In this document: piece by piece, positions 45,907 through 55,875 of the stretch | How the letters are laid out: every line of letters begins with the position of its first letter | Numbering within the stretch: the first letter of the stretch is position 1 | DNA from: Psychrobacter immobilis | GTDB taxonomy: Bacteria > Pseudomonadota > Gammaproteobacteria > Pseudomonadales > Moraxellaceae | Direction of reading: 5' to 3' | NCBI GenBank assembly: GCA_904846145.1 | Contig: CAJGZL010000001.1 | Location: 2,914,001 to 2,978,000 of the forward strand | Length of the DNA stretch: 64,000 bases | Position numbers and translations under genes: made by a program | Notes under the pieces: generated by a model | Database searches by the model: none | Seen by the model: only the letters and a program-made list of their open reading frames with translations | What the model was told of the DNA's origin: nothing

Positions 45907-46404
45907 TTACTTTGCGGTTGCAGCAGCTGCTAGATTATTAAGCAGCATAGATATGTTGCTGATAACTTTATCGCAGCCTTTAATATTGTGACGCGCTTTT
46001 AGGTAGCTGGGATCATTATAAGTGAGCGCAACTAGACCTTCGGCATCTTCGCTAATGAGTACTTTTTGTGGTAAATCAATGGCAACGCTTGGGGCGCAAT
46101 TCATCAAAGGCGTTCCTGCTTTAGGATTACCAAAGATGATAACTTCAGTAGGTTTTAAGGTTAGATCTGCATTCATAGCGTTTTGTTGATGGTCAATTCT
46201 AGTGAATACGGTTAAGCCTTTATCTTTAGCAATAGACTCAAATCGATCAGCCGTCTGCTTGACTGAGTGATTGCTTTGCATACTGATCAAACCATTGTTT
46301 TGCATAGTGCTTTGTTGGTGACTGTTGGCATTAGAGTTAGATTGCAAACTAGCGCAAGAGGATAAGGCTAGGACGCAGGCGATAGCGGATATAAGTTTTA
46401 GCAT
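45907..46404 (-). CDS. DUF302-domain lipoprotein
   Basis: 165 residues with lipobox ALSSC (Cys17, Ala at +2). A Ser/Asn/Gln-rich spacer (residues 18-45) precedes the DUF302 domain, visible as SVKQTADRFESIAKDKGLTVFTRIDH and VIIFGNPKAGTPLMNCAPSVAIDLPQKVLI. The function of DUF302 is not established. The C-terminus has a Cys (NIKGCDKV) and an Ala-rich tail. Monocistronic, convergent with the methyltransferase gene. Confidence 0.87.
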   Translation of the reverse strand: MLKLISAIACVLALSSCASLQSNSNANSHQQSTMQNNGLISMQSNHSVKQTADRFESIAKDKGLTVFTRIDHQQNAMNADLTLKPTEVIIFGNPKAGTPLMNCAPSVAIDLPQKVLISEDAEGLVALTYNDPSYLKARHNIKGCDKVISNISMLLNNLAAAATAK

Positions 46405-46550
46405 AGTATTTCCTATTAGTTGGTTTTGAACATCAAGAATAATGCGTTAAATATAGCATCAACCTCTTCGTCATACATACCTATTTATTGAATTCTTCTG
46501 TATGCAGAATACGATGTTTTAATGCTAATTCTATTAAAAAAATACTCCTC

Positions 46551-47471
46551 TTAAGAAGCTAACTTTGCCGCCTTTTTATTCAAAATAAACACCAACACCG
46601 CGCCTAAAATAATGCTACTTGCGACTATAAAACGCATCGTTAACTGTTCAGATAAAAACAGTACACCAGCAGCAGCGGCAAGCACAGGAACACAAAACTG
46701 GACAACCGCTGTTTGCGTACTCTTTAATAATGGCATCGCTGTATACCAGATGCTATAACCAAGGCCTGAGGTGATCGCGCCTGAGATAAAGGCTAACACA
46801 ATGCCTTCAGACTGAATATTACTTAGATAACCAATTGCCATCAAACCTATAATAGGAATAGCAACTAGGCTTCTTATAAAGTTAAATCCAGTAGCCCGTA
46901 GCGGTGATATACAGGATTGTCCACGGATACTATATACGCCCCATGCTATACCGCTGATAGCCATAATTGCTGCACCAGATAATGAGGGCACAGCGGCTGA
47001 GGGCAGCATTAGATAAATAAAACCAGCCACGGCTACCATAAAAGCGATCCATTGCAGCGCGCTTAGTTGCTCCTTTTTATAGATACCCCAGCCAATCATC
47101 GTCAGTTGTACGGCTGCAAATAAGATAAGCGCACCAGTACCTGTATCGAGCTCTACATAAGCCAATGAAAAGCATAGCGCATAGACTACTAGGCTTATAT
47201 TACTTAGCCAGCTGCCTTTATCGTTTAAAATAGCGTTATTATTAATGCTGATATCGGTATCAATGCTAGTATCGGCCATACTCTGGCGGGTGAGACGGCG
47301 TGCATGTACTACCATAATAATACTAAGGCAAATAGCGCCACCTAACAGCCGAATGATCGTAAAGCTCCAAGCATCGATGTAACCTTCTGCTAAGGCCATT
47401 CTACAAAAAAGTGAGTTTGCAGCAAAGGCAATCAAGGCGATAATCGTATAGAGCGCAGCTTTCAAAAGCAT
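46551..47471 (-). CDS. DMT-superfamily (EamA) transporter
   Basis: Ten-helix inner-membrane transporter, 306 residues, in two EamA halves. The first helix is LLKAALYTIIALIAFAANSLFCRMAL; SFTIIRLLGGAICL is helix 2. A polar cytoplasmic loop (SMADTSIDTDISINNNA, about residues 66-84) is unusually long for the family. The Pro-rich and basic C-terminus is short. Substrate unknown. Different in sequence from the EamA protein at 14429-15361 and from RarD. Confidence 0.83.
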   Translation of the reverse strand: MLLKAALYTIIALIAFAANSLFCRMALAEGYIDAWSFTIIRLLGGAICLSIIMVVHARRLTRQSMADTSIDTDISINNNAILNDKGSWLSNISLVVYALCFSLAYVELDTGTGALILFAAVQLTMIGWGIYKKEQLSALQWIAFMVAVAGFIYLMLPSAAVPSLSGAAIMAISGIAWGVYSIRGQSCISPLRATGFNFIRSLVAIPIIGLMAIGYLSNIQSEGIVLAFISGAITSGLGYSIWYTAMPLLKSTQTAVVQFCVPVLAAAAGVLFLSEQLTMRFIVASSIILGAVLVFILNKKAAKLAS

Positions 47472-47584
47472 TCCTAAAATTAGAAATATTAAACAAAATA
47501 ATTGTTTTATATTTTATGATAAATGACTTGGCGCACTTTACTACAAAAGGACAATCTATTGTTAAAATAAATTGCCCATTAATC

Positions 47585-47597
47585 ATCAACAGACCCT
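47585..47597. repeat. Solo copy of the TCAACAGACCCTA motif
   Basis: Second identical copy of the 13-mer, between the DMT transporter start and the creD stop. Confidence 0.55.
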
Positions 47598-47639
47598 AGT
47601 TTCAGTACCAAGATTAAGTAATGAGATGCAGTATTTATA

Positions 47640-49217
47640 TCAAGCCACTTTATACCAGTCAATCTTACGGGTCATCACCATTACGCAGGCGAGTAGTACA
47701 AAGCAGAATACGGCACCAAGTAATAAATTCATATCCTCTGTGGTCAAGATGCCATAAAACGCGCCATATAATCCAGCTAATATGGTGGTGAAAATAGCCG
47801 CTCGTTTTACCCCATTAAGCACATAATAAGTGTACCAGCCAATCAGTCCGACACAGGCACTGGCAGCAATAGCATAAGCTTGCCAAAAAGCAATCTGCTC
47901 AGCAAGAGGCAGCAACAGCACATAGAATACCAACAGCGCACAACCGACCAGCAAATATTGAATCGGGTGGATACGACTGGATTTTACGATTTCAAACAAA
48001 AAGAAAGTGGCAAATGATACCAGTATTAATAGCAATGCATACTTCATGGTGCGTTCAGTTTGTAGGTAGACGTCATTAGGCTCAGCAAAGCTCACGCCAA
48101 AGCTATTTAGCTGTACATTAGTGCTGACAGTGCCGTTTGCTTCTTCAACCGCCATAGCTGCTGCTTGGTCAGCATAGTCATAACTATTGGTGTCAAAAGT
48201 AGCTTCACTTATGACCGTACACTGATTGTTAGGAGTCGCTAGGCACTGGGTCAGATATTGGGTGTTGGCGATAGTTAAATACTGATTTTGCCAATTTGCC
48301 TCAAAACCATCCGCACTAAAGTCTTTGGCATTCGGCAGGGCTTTACCGATAAAGTTTGGTGCATGCCAGTTACTACTCATGGCCAATTCAAAGTTCTGTC
48401 CAGTCGGTACCGTGTTCAAGCTACTAATACCTGCTATCGGCAGATCAATAGCAATCTTGATAGGCTGTCTGTTTTTGTTTTCCTCGATAGCTAAGGCATT
48501 AGAGTTTACGCTACTGTTAACCTGTAAAGGTTGAGTGCTTAACTGAGCTAACACTTGCTGAGGCAAAGCGACTTCGACATAAGTCAAACCACGAACCATT
48601 GGTGTCTCTGGATAAGTGGCCTTAATGGCTTGTTTATTGATAGTCACTGTCGGCAAAGTCGCCACACCACGTAAGTCTGATACGGGAATAATTAATCTTG
48701 CTCTATCCCAGTGAGTGATTGTTTGCTCGGGAGTGACCCTGCTTGCATTATTAGTTAGCGCTGGTGTAGTTACTACTGCTAAGTCTTGATTTGACGTGTT
48801 TAGAGACAGCCCATTTTCCTGATCTGGTAATAAATAATTTTGATCAAATTTTATATCGCCATTGTAGCTAGTCGCGTGATAAATACCGCGTTTGTAGGTA
48901 TCTGTACTAACCTCTAAATCTTGCTTGGACTGAGTTTGCGCGGCAAAAATAGTTTCAACTTTGTTATAGGGCGCTGCACATTCTGAGGTTTTGTCGGTGG
49001 CAACAATGGCGCACTTTGGGGTTACAGTAGTAGGAATCGCAATAAATGGGGTAATAATCTCCTGCGGATTCACATGTTGCTCAGCAATTTCTCTAACGAC
49101 TGAATCTGCATAGCTTTGTCGCTCATAAATAACAGAGCTAAATACATTGAGGCCAATGGCAAAAATAAAGCATAGCCCAGCGATAATAAATATTTTGATA
49201 GCCAGTGTCTTTTGCAT
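47640..49217 (-). CDS. creD: Cell-envelope protein CreD (inner membrane)
   Basis: CreD family inner-membrane protein, 525 residues against about 450 in E. coli. One N-terminal membrane helix (MQKTLAIKIFIIAGLCFIFAIG) is followed by a large periplasmic domain of about 350 residues and then about six C-terminal helices (YALLLILVSFATFFLFEIVK, IHPIQYLLVGCALLVFYVLL). RIHPIQYLLVG is a typical CreD motif. The extra length lies in the periplasmic part. CreD is linked to envelope stress and beta-lactam or colicin tolerance; no creBC genes are in this window. Confidence 0.9.
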   Translation of the reverse strand: MQKTLAIKIFIIAGLCFIFAIGLNVFSSVIYERQSYADSVVREIAEQHVNPQEIITPFIAIPTTVTPKCAIVATDKTSECAAPYNKVETIFAAQTQSKQDLEVSTDTYKRGIYHATSYNGDIKFDQNYLLPDQENGLSLNTSNQDLAVVTTPALTNNASRVTPEQTITHWDRARLIIPVSDLRGVATLPTVTINKQAIKATYPETPMVRGLTYVEVALPQQVLAQLSTQPLQVNSSVNSNALAIEENKNRQPIKIAIDLPIAGISSLNTVPTGQNFELAMSSNWHAPNFIGKALPNAKDFSADGFEANWQNQYLTIANTQYLTQCLATPNNQCTVISEATFDTNSYDYADQAAAMAVEEANGTVSTNVQLNSFGVSFAEPNDVYLQTERTMKYALLLILVSFATFFLFEIVKSSRIHPIQYLLVGCALLVFYVLLLPLAEQIAFWQAYAIAASACVGLIGWYTYYVLNGVKRAAIFTTILAGLYGAFYGILTTEDMNLLLGAVFCFVLLACVMVMTRKIDWYKVA

Positions 49218-49435
49218 GATAGCTCCCTATATGAGTTTTAATACCGAACTGCTGATACAGCCGATGGTTTTAAAATAATCATAAGGGAGAAATAATGAAA
49301 AATAATGCAGAGAAGATGGAGAGTTTATGGAAATTAGCCTTTAGTTATAGGTTTTAATCTAATTATGCTTTATTAGGCCTGTTTGATTTAGAGCACCTAA
49401 GCATTATGCTTAAAAATTAGATAAAACCTACCTCA

Positions 49436-50032
49436 CTATTTATCCTTTCTAACCGCTAATACAGGCTGACTTTCATCCCAAAGATTTAATTCTATGCCAT
49501 AAGGCGTGTTAATCTTTACATCGTACTGCGGCATTAAAGCATTCAAAATTGCACCGGGTCTTTTAACTTTGCCAATAGTGTTGTCACTCGTTTTCACAAC
49601 TTGCATAGAGCTGTAGCCTTTAAATGCGTTACCAGTGGTACTTACGCATATAAGAGTTTGCTCTGTATGATTAAAGCCATAGTCTGAGTGCCCACTATTA
49701 TTGATGACTTGACAGCCTGTGAACTCGGTTTTTTGATTGGGTATTTGCCACCCTTTTGGATAAGAGAAAACAATAATTTTATTATCCATCTCTTTGATAA
49801 CCACCTTATCTATATTAAACAGAGTATTATCCCAAGACTCCTCGACTTTATACTCTCCCAAAAAAGTTCTATAACTTCCTAATTTTTCTTCATTTACTCG
49901 TAATTCACCAAAGGCAACAGCGGTATGTGTATTTTGCTGTTTATGCATTAAATTTGATGCTCTGATGCCTGCGTCTGATATACAGGCAGTAAGTAATAGT
50001 GGCAATGAAAGTAAAAGTAATAGTTTCTGCAT
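49436..50032 (-). CDS. Lipoprotein of unknown function (distal of a pair)
   Basis: 198 residues; signal MQKLLLLLSLPLLLTAC with acylated Cys17 and Ile at +2. The mature protein has two cysteines (TGCQVINN and LICVST) that could be bridged. No domain recognised. It begins one base after the stop of the preceding lipoprotein gene, so the two are surely cotranscribed. Confidence 0.78.
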   Translation of the reverse strand: MQKLLLLLSLPLLLTACISDAGIRASNLMHKQQNTHTAVAFGELRVNEEKLGSYRTFLGEYKVEESWDNTLFNIDKVVIKEMDNKIIVFSYPKGWQIPNQKTEFTGCQVINNSGHSDYGFNHTEQTLICVSTTGNAFKGYSSMQVVKTSDNTIGKVKRPGAILNALMPQYDVKINTPYGIELNLWDESQPVLAVRKDK

Positions 50033-50033
50033 G

Positions 50034-50645
50034 TTATCGCTCCCAGTAGTCAGTCATTAAAGTGTTAATTTCTAAGACGTCATCTCTGGTCAGTGCCATC
50101 GTTCTATTAGCCATCAAGCCGCGCATAGCGCTATCTCTAGCATTAGAAACTAAAACAGGCTGCTTTGAGGATTGTTCAATCTGCACATACCAATCGGGTT
50201 GCTTTTTTGGTACGGTCGAATACTCAGATTTTAGATAAGCAAGCTTTTGGTTTAGCGCTTGAAGGTTTGTCTGAATCATTAAAGAAGAGGAAGCGGTTGA
50301 GCTAATGAATAGTGGAAAGACTTGCTGCTGGTTCTGGTTTTGATAATAAGAGCCATACTTTATATCCTCTCCATAAGCTGACGTATATAGTCTAACTAGT
50401 TTCTCTCCACTGGATACCTTAGTACAGCCAACGATTTTAACTTCTTCAAAGGCAGTATGAGGCTCATATCTTCTAATATAATAAGGATCGTTTTTTTTAA
50501 AAAGATTACTGCTCTTATCAAAGCCATTTATCTCTATAACTCCCAGACCAGTACAATCCATAATATTTTGGGCGTTTAGCTTGGGAGTAGTGGCACAAGC
50601 ACTTAGTAAAACACTAGCTACCAAAGTTAATACCATATTTCTCAT
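50034..50645 (-). CDS. Lipoprotein of unknown function (proximal of a pair)
   Basis: 203 residues from the ATG at 50645; signal MRNMVLTLVASVLLSAC with Cys17. A longer reading from 50705 would put 20 hydrophobic residues before the signal, so 50645 is chosen. Three further cysteines (MDCTGLGV, VGCTKVSS) are in the mature part. No domain recognised. It lies 38 bp after the NadR-like kinase gene and abuts the next lipoprotein gene. Confidence 0.75.
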   Translation of the reverse strand: MRNMVLTLVASVLLSACATTPKLNAQNIMDCTGLGVIEINGFDKSSNLFKKNDPYYIRRYEPHTAFEEVKIVGCTKVSSGEKLVRLYTSAYGEDIKYGSYYQNQNQQQVFPLFISSTASSSLMIQTNLQALNQKLAYLKSEYSTVPKKQPDWYVQIEQSSKQPVLVSNARDSAMRGLMANRTMALTRDDVLEINTLMTDYWER

Positions 50646-50666
50646 AAAATTCTCATTTATTAAATA

Positions 50667-50680
50667 AAATAGCCTAAGCA
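50667..50680. repeat. Diverged copy of the AAATAGCCTAAG motif
   Basis: AAATAGCCTAAGCA between the kinase stop and the lipoprotein start; three closer copies (AAATAGCCTAAGTA) lie at 62877, 63601 and 63701. Confidence 0.4.
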
Positions 50681-50683
50681 AAA

Positions 50684-51271
50684 TCAAGTAGAACCTTTCA
50701 AGCATTCTACAACTTGCAAAACACGCTGCTCTCTATCACCGCCAATACTTTGGAACGCTTTGTTGTAGTGATTAAGCTGTTCTTCAAAGCGTGTACTTAT
50801 AGCATCTCGAGCATTGGGACTGTCGCGCAGGTCATCAGCGACCCAAGGAGTATCGACCTTAGTCAGTAGAATCAAATCGTAATGATGAGTCAGAGCAGCT
50901 TGAGTTAATTCAGTAGGGCAGTCACCATAATACCAATTGGCGTATACCATCAGCTCAAACAGACTAGTGTCGCAGAATAAGTATTTATTCTCAGATTGTG
51001 CCGACTCTAGTGCCAGCTTGTTCTCTAGTTCGATTTGACCTTGTGCAATAGGCAGTAAGTCCTGCCAAGTACAAGTCTGCCCATCTTTATCCCATTTCTC
51101 TTGCAAATAAATACGCATATACTCAGGCACCCACGGGCACTCAAAATGTGCTGCCAAATCGCGGCAAAGCGTCGTTTTGCCCGTACTCTCAGCACCTAAT
51201 ATGGCGACCTTAAAGACAGTATCAGGCGTATGCTGCATCAGATTGTACGCGGTAGCGCTGTTGCCATTCAT
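50684..51271 (-). CDS. NadR-type kinase (probable nicotinamide ribose kinase)
   Basis: P-loop kinase resembling the C-terminal domain of NadR, about 195 residues. Walker A is GAESTGKTT (26-34); the motif VPEYMRIYLQEKW and FCDTSLFELMVYANWYYGD are shared with ribosylnicotinamide kinases. The NMN-adenylyltransferase and DNA-binding domains of full NadR are absent. It overlaps the 3' end of pnuC on the same strand, pointing to phosphorylation of nicotinamide riboside as it enters. ATGs at 51289, 51271 and 51238 are possible; none has a strong Shine-Dalgarno, as expected for a coupled gene. Confidence 0.85.
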   Translation of the reverse strand: MNGNSATAYNLMQHTPDTVFKVAILGAESTGKTTLCRDLAAHFECPWVPEYMRIYLQEKWDKDGQTCTWQDLLPIAQGQIELENKLALESAQSENKYLFCDTSLFELMVYANWYYGDCPTELTQAALTHHYDLILLTKVDTPWVADDLRDSPNARDAISTRFEEQLNHYNKAFQSIGGDREQRVLQVVECLKGST

Positions 51272-51911
51272 AATAAGCCCAAATTGCAATTGCGGTAAAC
51301 ACTACATACTGTAGCGCGGTGAAGGTAAGACCTTTATAAAAGTATAGCGGCACTGATATCGCATCAGCAACTATCCATAGTAGCCAGTGTTCGATCTTGC
51401 GATTGGCCATCAGCCACATAGCCATTAAGAACAGCGCGGTTGTCAGCATGTCGGTGTAATCGACCCAAGTAAATAAATGCATACCGAGCACTACGCCATC
51501 AAAGCTAAAGTTATTCGTGATGACGGGACGAAGATAGTATATCAGCGCTACAAAAGCGACAGTGGCACTCGCTAGCAGCGCTAAAGTTGGAATATCACGG
51601 GCTTGAATATGCTCGATACTGATATCGTTTTGAGCATCATTGGCTTTGTTTTTTGACCAGTTAAACCAGCCATAAATACCCATCGCTGTATAATAAGCAT
51701 TAATAAAAAGATCACCAAATAGCTGCCACTGCCAAAGTAAGTAGACAAATATGGCAGTGCTAATAATGCCAATAGGGAACACTAGCACATTGAGCTTGCT
51801 GGCAAGTAATACGCTTGCTATGCCAAAGATTACAGCAATTAGTTCTAGACCAATAAAAAGCGTAGGATAATCAGCATACTGACCAAACAGCCCGTTAAGA
51901 ATCTCTATCAT
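51222..51911 (-). CDS. pnuC: Nicotinamide riboside transporter PnuC
   Basis: Seven-helix inner-membrane transporter, 229 residues. The family signature W-x3-W appears as WLLWIVADAISVPLYFYKGL, and helices IAVIFGIASVLLASKLNVLVF and IISTAIFVYLLWQWQLFGDL are clear. A polar loop (SKNKANDAQNDISIEHI, residues 87-105) lies between helices 3 and 4. The 3' end overlaps the kinase start, so the pair forms an NR uptake-and-phosphorylation module for NAD salvage. The ATG at 51911 is the only reasonable start. Confidence 0.93.
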   Translation of the reverse strand: MIEILNGLFGQYADYPTLFIGLELIAVIFGIASVLLASKLNVLVFPIGIISTAIFVYLLWQWQLFGDLFINAYYTAMGIYGWFNWSKNKANDAQNDISIEHIQARDIPTLALLASATVAFVALIYYLRPVITNNFSFDGVVLGMHLFTWVDYTDMLTTALFLMAMWLMANRKIEHWLLWIVADAISVPLYFYKGLTFTALQYVVFTAIAIWAYYEWQQRYRVQSDAAYA

Positions 51912-51928
51912 TATTATTCCAAATTTAT

Positions 51929-51950
51929 TAGGGCGTGTTAAACATTCGAC
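51929..51950. repeat. Partial end of the TAGGGC-type element
   Basis: TTAGGGCGTGTTAAACATTC closely matches the minus-strand right end of the MITE-like element (TTAGGGCCTGTTGGACATTC). It lies between pnuC and the IS element. Confidence 0.5.
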
Positions 51951-52051
51951 CTAGTTATCAAAAACGTTTAAATAGCACTGATTATAACGCAACTTTTAGC
52001 AGACAAAATGATGGGTAACCCTCCCAAACTTAAGACACCTAATAAATAGAA

Positions 52052-52879
52052 CTAAGCTGCCTGATTGAGTTTCTGTATCGGTGTAAAACCGCCATTGCCC
52101 ATGTTTGGGCGCTTATGATTATAATGGTATAACCAGTTTTCTGCTTGTGCGCGTACCTGCTCTAGATTATCAAACAGCTCCTGATTTAACCAATCATATC
52201 TCATGGTTCTGTTAAAGCGCTCTACATACGCATTTTGCTGTGGATTGCCAGGTTCAATATAGCTTAAGATGATACCTTGCTGTTCAGCCCAGTCTTTGAG
52301 CGCATTGCTGATGTATTCAGGGCCGTTATCGCATCTTATCTGCACAGGTTTGCCTCGGTACTCAATAAGCTGATTAAGACTGCGTATGACCCTCCCGGCC
52401 GGTAGCGAGAAGTCGACTTCAACGGTGAGTGCCTCACGGTTGTAATCATCAATGACATTGAACAGTCTAAAGCCGCGGCCATCAGTTAAGCTGTCGTGCA
52501 TAAAGTCCATGCTCCAGCTTTGGTTAATCCTATCAGGTACTGCTAATGGTATTGGTTTAGCACGTTTAATGCGACGCTTAGGCTTGATTCTAAGGTTGAG
52601 TTCAAGCTCGCAGTAGATGCGATATACCCGCTTATGGTTGTACGGCAGTCCTAGCACATTACGCAAGGTTAAAAAGCACAAGCCAAAGCCCCAGTTCTTG
52701 TTCTCATCAGTCAGTTTGATAAGTAAGTCCGCTATTTGCTGGTTCTCATCTGTTACCACCGACTTGTGATAATAACAGGTGACGCTGATGTTAAAGATGC
52801 TACAAGCCCTGCGGATACCAATACCACGATCTTCAATGTAGTGACAAACCAACGCTTTGCGCCTTTGGGGCGCTACCAC
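52052..52879 (-). CDS. IS3-family transposase OrfB (DDE integrase)
   Basis: Catalytic half of the transposase, 275 residues from a GTG. The HTH_21-like part ([19 protein letters not shown]) is followed by the rve/DDE core: first Asp in [10 protein letters not shown], second in [11 protein letters not shown], and Glu in [10 protein letters not shown]. It overlaps orfA by 7 bp in the -1 frame. An A-AAA-AAG slippery sequence on the minus strand just before the orfA stop should allow a programmed -1 frameshift producing the OrfAB transposase. Confidence 0.93.
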   Translation of the reverse strand: MVAPQRRKALVCHYIEDRGIGIRRACSIFNISVTCYYHKSVVTDENQQIADLLIKLTDENKNWGFGLCFLTLRNVLGLPYNHKRVYRIYCELELNLRIKPKRRIKRAKPIPLAVPDRINQSWSMDFMHDSLTDGRGFRLFNVIDDYNREALTVEVDFSLPAGRVIRSLNQLIEYRGKPVQIRCDNGPEYISNALKDWAEQQGIILSYIEPGNPQQNAYVERFNRTMRYDWLNQELFDNLEQVRAQAENWLYHYNHKRPNMGNGGFTPIQKLNQAA

Positions 52880-53139
52880 TTTTTTGACATAGCATCCTGT
52901 AGGATGTCGGATTTAAGACATTCATCAGCGTACATCTTCTTTAAGCGGGCATTTTCAACTTCAAGCTCTTTAAGACGGCTGATAAGTGTGGCGTCCATAC
53001 CACCATATTTAGATCGCCAGTTGTAGAAGGTGCTTTGGCTGATGTTATGCTCACGGCAGAGCTCGGTAATAGGGACGCCTTGTTCGGCTTGTTTTAGGAT
53101 GTTGACGATTTGGTTGTCGCTAAAGCGTGTCTTTTTCAT
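52873..53139 (-). CDS. IS3-family transposase OrfA
   Basis: 88-residue helix-turn-helix protein (HTH_Tnp_1): [19 protein letters not shown] and [14 protein letters not shown], then a leucine-zipper-like coil [20 protein letters not shown]. It ends MSKKW-stop next to the frameshift site. The ATG at 53139 has AGGAGAATCC-type Shine-Dalgarno (minus strand). Confidence 0.93.
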   Translation of the reverse strand: MKKTRFSDNQIVNILKQAEQGVPITELCREHNISQSTFYNWRSKYGGMDATLISRLKELEVENARLKKMYADECLKSDILQDAMSKKW

Positions 53140-53396
53140 AGGATTCTCCTGCTGGTGTATTTTAGCAGTTAATCTCTATTTGTAAGTGTTCTTATTTATT
53201 GGGGGGATTACCGATGCTTTGCTTCAATATCTATCTAAATTGGTTATTTGTAACAAACTATTAGAATAATAAACTTATTCAGGCATAATAAAGACGTTGA
53301 TTCTCATTTACCGCTACTTACTGAATGTACTCTCACCTTTTGAGCTAATTTGTAAACACTATAAGCATTATCAGTAATAAATAAGGAAGCCTAATT

Positions 53397-54542
53397 ATGA
53401 CCACTTGTATCACTGGCACTGGCCTGTTCATCCCTCCCTATAGCATCAGCAACGAAGAGCTGGTCGAATCCTTTAATCACTATGTTGAAAATTATAACCA
53501 AGAGCACGCCGAGGAGATAGCGAACGAGACTATACCCGCCTTGCAGCCATCCTCTGCTGAGTTTATCGAAAAGGTATCAGGCATTAAGTCCCGCTATGTG
53601 ATGGAAAAAGACGGTATCTTAAATACTGACATTATGGCACCTGTTATACCTTATCGTCATCTTGGTGAAGAGCTGTCAGTTATGGCAGAGATGGGCGCAG
53701 CAGCGCTTAAAGACGCGCTAGCGGACGCAGGGTTAGAGGCCAATGATTTGGACGGTATCATCCTTGCTTGCTCGAACTTTCAGCGCACATATCCTGCTAT
53801 CGCTATCGAGATTCAAAATGAGATCGGTATGATTGGCGGCTTTGCTTATGATATGAACGTCGCTTGTAGTGCGGCGACTTTTGGTCTGTCACAAGCGCAC
53901 GGCTCTATCGTATCGGGCTTAGCCCGCCGCGTTGCAGTCGTTAACGTTGAAATTACCTCAGCGCATCTGAACTGGCGTAATCGTGACAGTCACTTTATCT
54001 TTGGCGATGTGGCAACGGCATGTATCGTAGAGAATTTAGAGACGCCAAAAGGCTATGAGATCGTGAATGCGAAGCTATTTACTCAGTTTTCAACCAATAT
54101 TAAAAACGAATATGGCTTTATGGATCGCTCAGAGTTCTTGGCAGCCCAGACGCAGATGTACCCTGATATACGCGAACCTGTAACTGATAAACTATTTTTG
54201 CAAAATGGTCGCAAAGTATTTAAAGAGGTCTGCCCAAAAGTATCACAAGTGATCTTAGAGCATTTACAAGATAATGAAATACCAACTTCTGATATCAAAA
54301 TGATGTGGCTACATCAGGCCAATGCCAATATGCTAGATCTTATCTTGCGCACCGTAATGGGTAAAGAAGCTGATAAATCAATTGTGCCAAGCGTGATCGC
54401 TGAATTTGCTAATACCAGCTCAGCCAGTCCGATGATTGTTTTTCATCGCTACAAAGACGAGCTACAATCAGGTGATTTGGGCGTCATCTGCTCCTTTGGT
54501 GCGGGTTACTCCATTGGCTCAGTACTGGTCAAAAAGGTTTAG
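53397..54542 (+). CDS. 3-oxoacyl-ACP synthase III family protein (FabH-like)
   Basis: Thiolase-fold condensing enzyme, 381 residues. The FabH-type triad is present: Cys157 ([10 protein letters not shown]), His in WLHQANANM and Asn in ANTSSASP. At 381 residues it is longer than E. coli FabH (317), with an N-terminal extension ([17 protein letters not shown]) seen in the PA3286/FabY-side group of Pseudomonas, where such enzymes feed medium acyl-CoA into fatty acid synthesis. That specific role is inference. AAGGAAGCC lies upstream of the ATG. A hairpin terminator follows. Confidence 0.88.
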   Translation: MTTCITGTGLFIPPYSISNEELVESFNHYVENYNQEHAEEIANETIPALQPSSAEFIEKVSGIKSRYVMEKDGILNTDIMAPVIPYRHLGEELSVMAEMGAAALKDALADAGLEANDLDGIILACSNFQRTYPAIAIEIQNEIGMIGGFAYDMNVACSAATFGLSQAHGSIVSGLARRVAVVNVEITSAHLNWRNRDSHFIFGDVATACIVENLETPKGYEIVNAKLFTQFSTNIKNEYGFMDRSEFLAAQTQMYPDIREPVTDKLFLQNGRKVFKEVCPKVSQVILEHLQDNEIPTSDIKMMWLHQANANMLDLILRTVMGKEADKSIVPSVIAEFANTSSASPMIVFHRYKDELQSGDLGVICSFGAGYSIGSVLVKKV

Positions 54543-54586
54543 ATAGCGCTTTTACTATATATTATTCATGGTTGAAAATAGTATTA

Positions 54587-54619
54587 AAAAATAGCTGAGA
54601 GCAATCTTAGCTATTTTTT
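54587..54619 (+). terminator. Rho-independent terminator after the FabH-like gene
   Basis: Stem AAAAATAGCTGAGA / TCTTAGCTATTTTT (one G-T wobble) with GCAA tetraloop and a T-run. Confidence 0.9.
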
Positions 54620-54721
54620 ACTTTAGATTTGCTCTCAACACTGATATTTATACTCATTTTTAATCTAAACGTTATATAAACCGCAAGTTTACGTAGTGAT
54701 TCTAATGTTGTGGCAAAAATT

Positions 54722-54730
54722 TGCTATAAT
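54722..54730 (+). promoter_or_regulatory. Extended -10 promoter of prfA
   Basis: TGC-TATAAT, a perfect extended -10, 36 bp upstream of the prfA ATG. -35 is not well defined, as expected for this class. Confidence 0.6.
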
Positions 54731-54766
54731 CGCTCTCTTATTATAATTATTTAAAAAAGTTACATT

Positions 54767-55855
54767 ATGAAAGAATCCTTACGCCTACGTTTAGACCAGA
54801 TGGTAGACCGCTATGAAGAGGTTACCGCACTGCTATCTGATCCTGAAATCATTAGCGATAATAATAAATTCCGTGAGCTGTCTGTCGAACATAGCGACTT
54901 AATGGATATCACCACGCTATGGCTCAATTATGGTAGCGCAGAAAAAGATCAAGCGGATGCTGAGGCTATGCTTGAGGACGCATCTGATCCTGACATGAAA
55001 GAGATGATGCAAGATGAGATCGATAGCGCGCGCGATACTATTGTAGAGATGGAAGAAGCGCTCAACGTCATGATGCTACCAAAAGATCCTAACGATAAAG
55101 TTCCAGCATTCTTAGAGATACGAGCGGGCACAGGCGGCGATGAAGCGGCGATATTCTCAGGCGATCTGTTTCGCATGTATCAAAAATATGCCCAAACCCA
55201 AGGCTGGACGCTTGAGGTGTTATCAGCCAATGAAGGCGATCATGGCGGCTACAAAGAGATCATCAGCCGCGTCTCTGGTAATAGCGTGTACGGTCGGCTA
55301 AAGTTTGAGTCAGGTGCGCATCGAGTGCAACGGGTTCCTGAAACTGAGAGCCAAGGCCGCGTGCATACCTCAGCCTGTACTGTTGCGGTTATGCCAGTCG
55401 TTGAAATCGATGATACGGTCGATCTTAATCCTGCTGATATTAAGATGGATACCTATCGCTCAAGTGGCGCAGGTGGTCAGCACGTCAACACCACAGACTC
55501 AGCGGTGCGCCTAACGCATATCCCAACAGGGGTAGTAGCAGAGTGTCAGCAAGAGCGTAGTCAACATAAAAACCGCGCCAAAGCCATGCAAATGCTGATA
55601 TCACGTATTCAGCAAGCTAAGGTGCAAGCGCAGGTTGATACGGCAGATGAGATCCGTCGTGATCTAGTCGGTAGTGGCGACCGTAGTGAACGTATTCGTA
55701 CTTATAATTTCCCTCAAGGACGCATGACTGATCACCGCATTAATTTGACGCTGTATAAGCTAGACTCAATCATGGAAGGTGATTTAGACGAGTTGCTTGA
55801 CGCTTTGATGCGTGAGCACCAAGCCGATCTGATGGCGAGTATCGGTGGTGAATAA
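54767..55855 (+). CDS. prfA: Peptide chain release factor 1
   Basis: Terminates translation at UAA and UAG; 362 residues. The peptidyl-tRNA hydrolysis motif GGQ is at 236-238 ([11 protein letters not shown]). The stop-codon tripeptide P-E-T (residues 191-193, [11 protein letters not shown]) is the PxT form of RF1, not SPF of RF2. Domain 1 is helical (residues 1-100). In many gammaproteobacteria prmC, the GGQ methyltransferase gene, follows prfA; here lysS follows after 85 bp and prmC is not in the window. Confidence 0.95.
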   Translation: MKESLRLRLDQMVDRYEEVTALLSDPEIISDNNKFRELSVEHSDLMDITTLWLNYGSAEKDQADAEAMLEDASDPDMKEMMQDEIDSARDTIVEMEEALNVMMLPKDPNDKVPAFLEIRAGTGGDEAAIFSGDLFRMYQKYAQTQGWTLEVLSANEGDHGGYKEIISRVSGNSVYGRLKFESGAHRVQRVPETESQGRVHTSACTVAVMPVVEIDDTVDLNPADIKMDTYRSSGAGGQHVNTTDSAVRLTHIPTGVVAECQQERSQHKNRAKAMQMLISRIQQAKVQAQVDTADEIRRDLVGSGDRSERIRTYNFPQGRMTDHRINLTLYKLDSIMEGDLDELLDALMREHQADLMASIGGE

Positions 55856-55875
55856 GCGTAACGGTTATTATCTAT

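Larger units (their letters stand above)
52014..53212 (-). mobile_element. IS3-family insertion sequence (IS407-group-like), complete
   Basis: 1199-bp element with orfA and orfB on the minus strand. Terminal inverted repeats start GGTAACCCTCCCA (left) and GGTAATCCCCCCA (right, complement), similar over about 30 bp with an indel. It is flanked by a perfect 4-bp direct repeat GATG (52010-52013 and 53213-53216), the expected duplication for the IS407 group. Both genes look intact. It sits between pnuC and the FabH-like gene and disrupts no visible gene. Confidence 0.9.
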
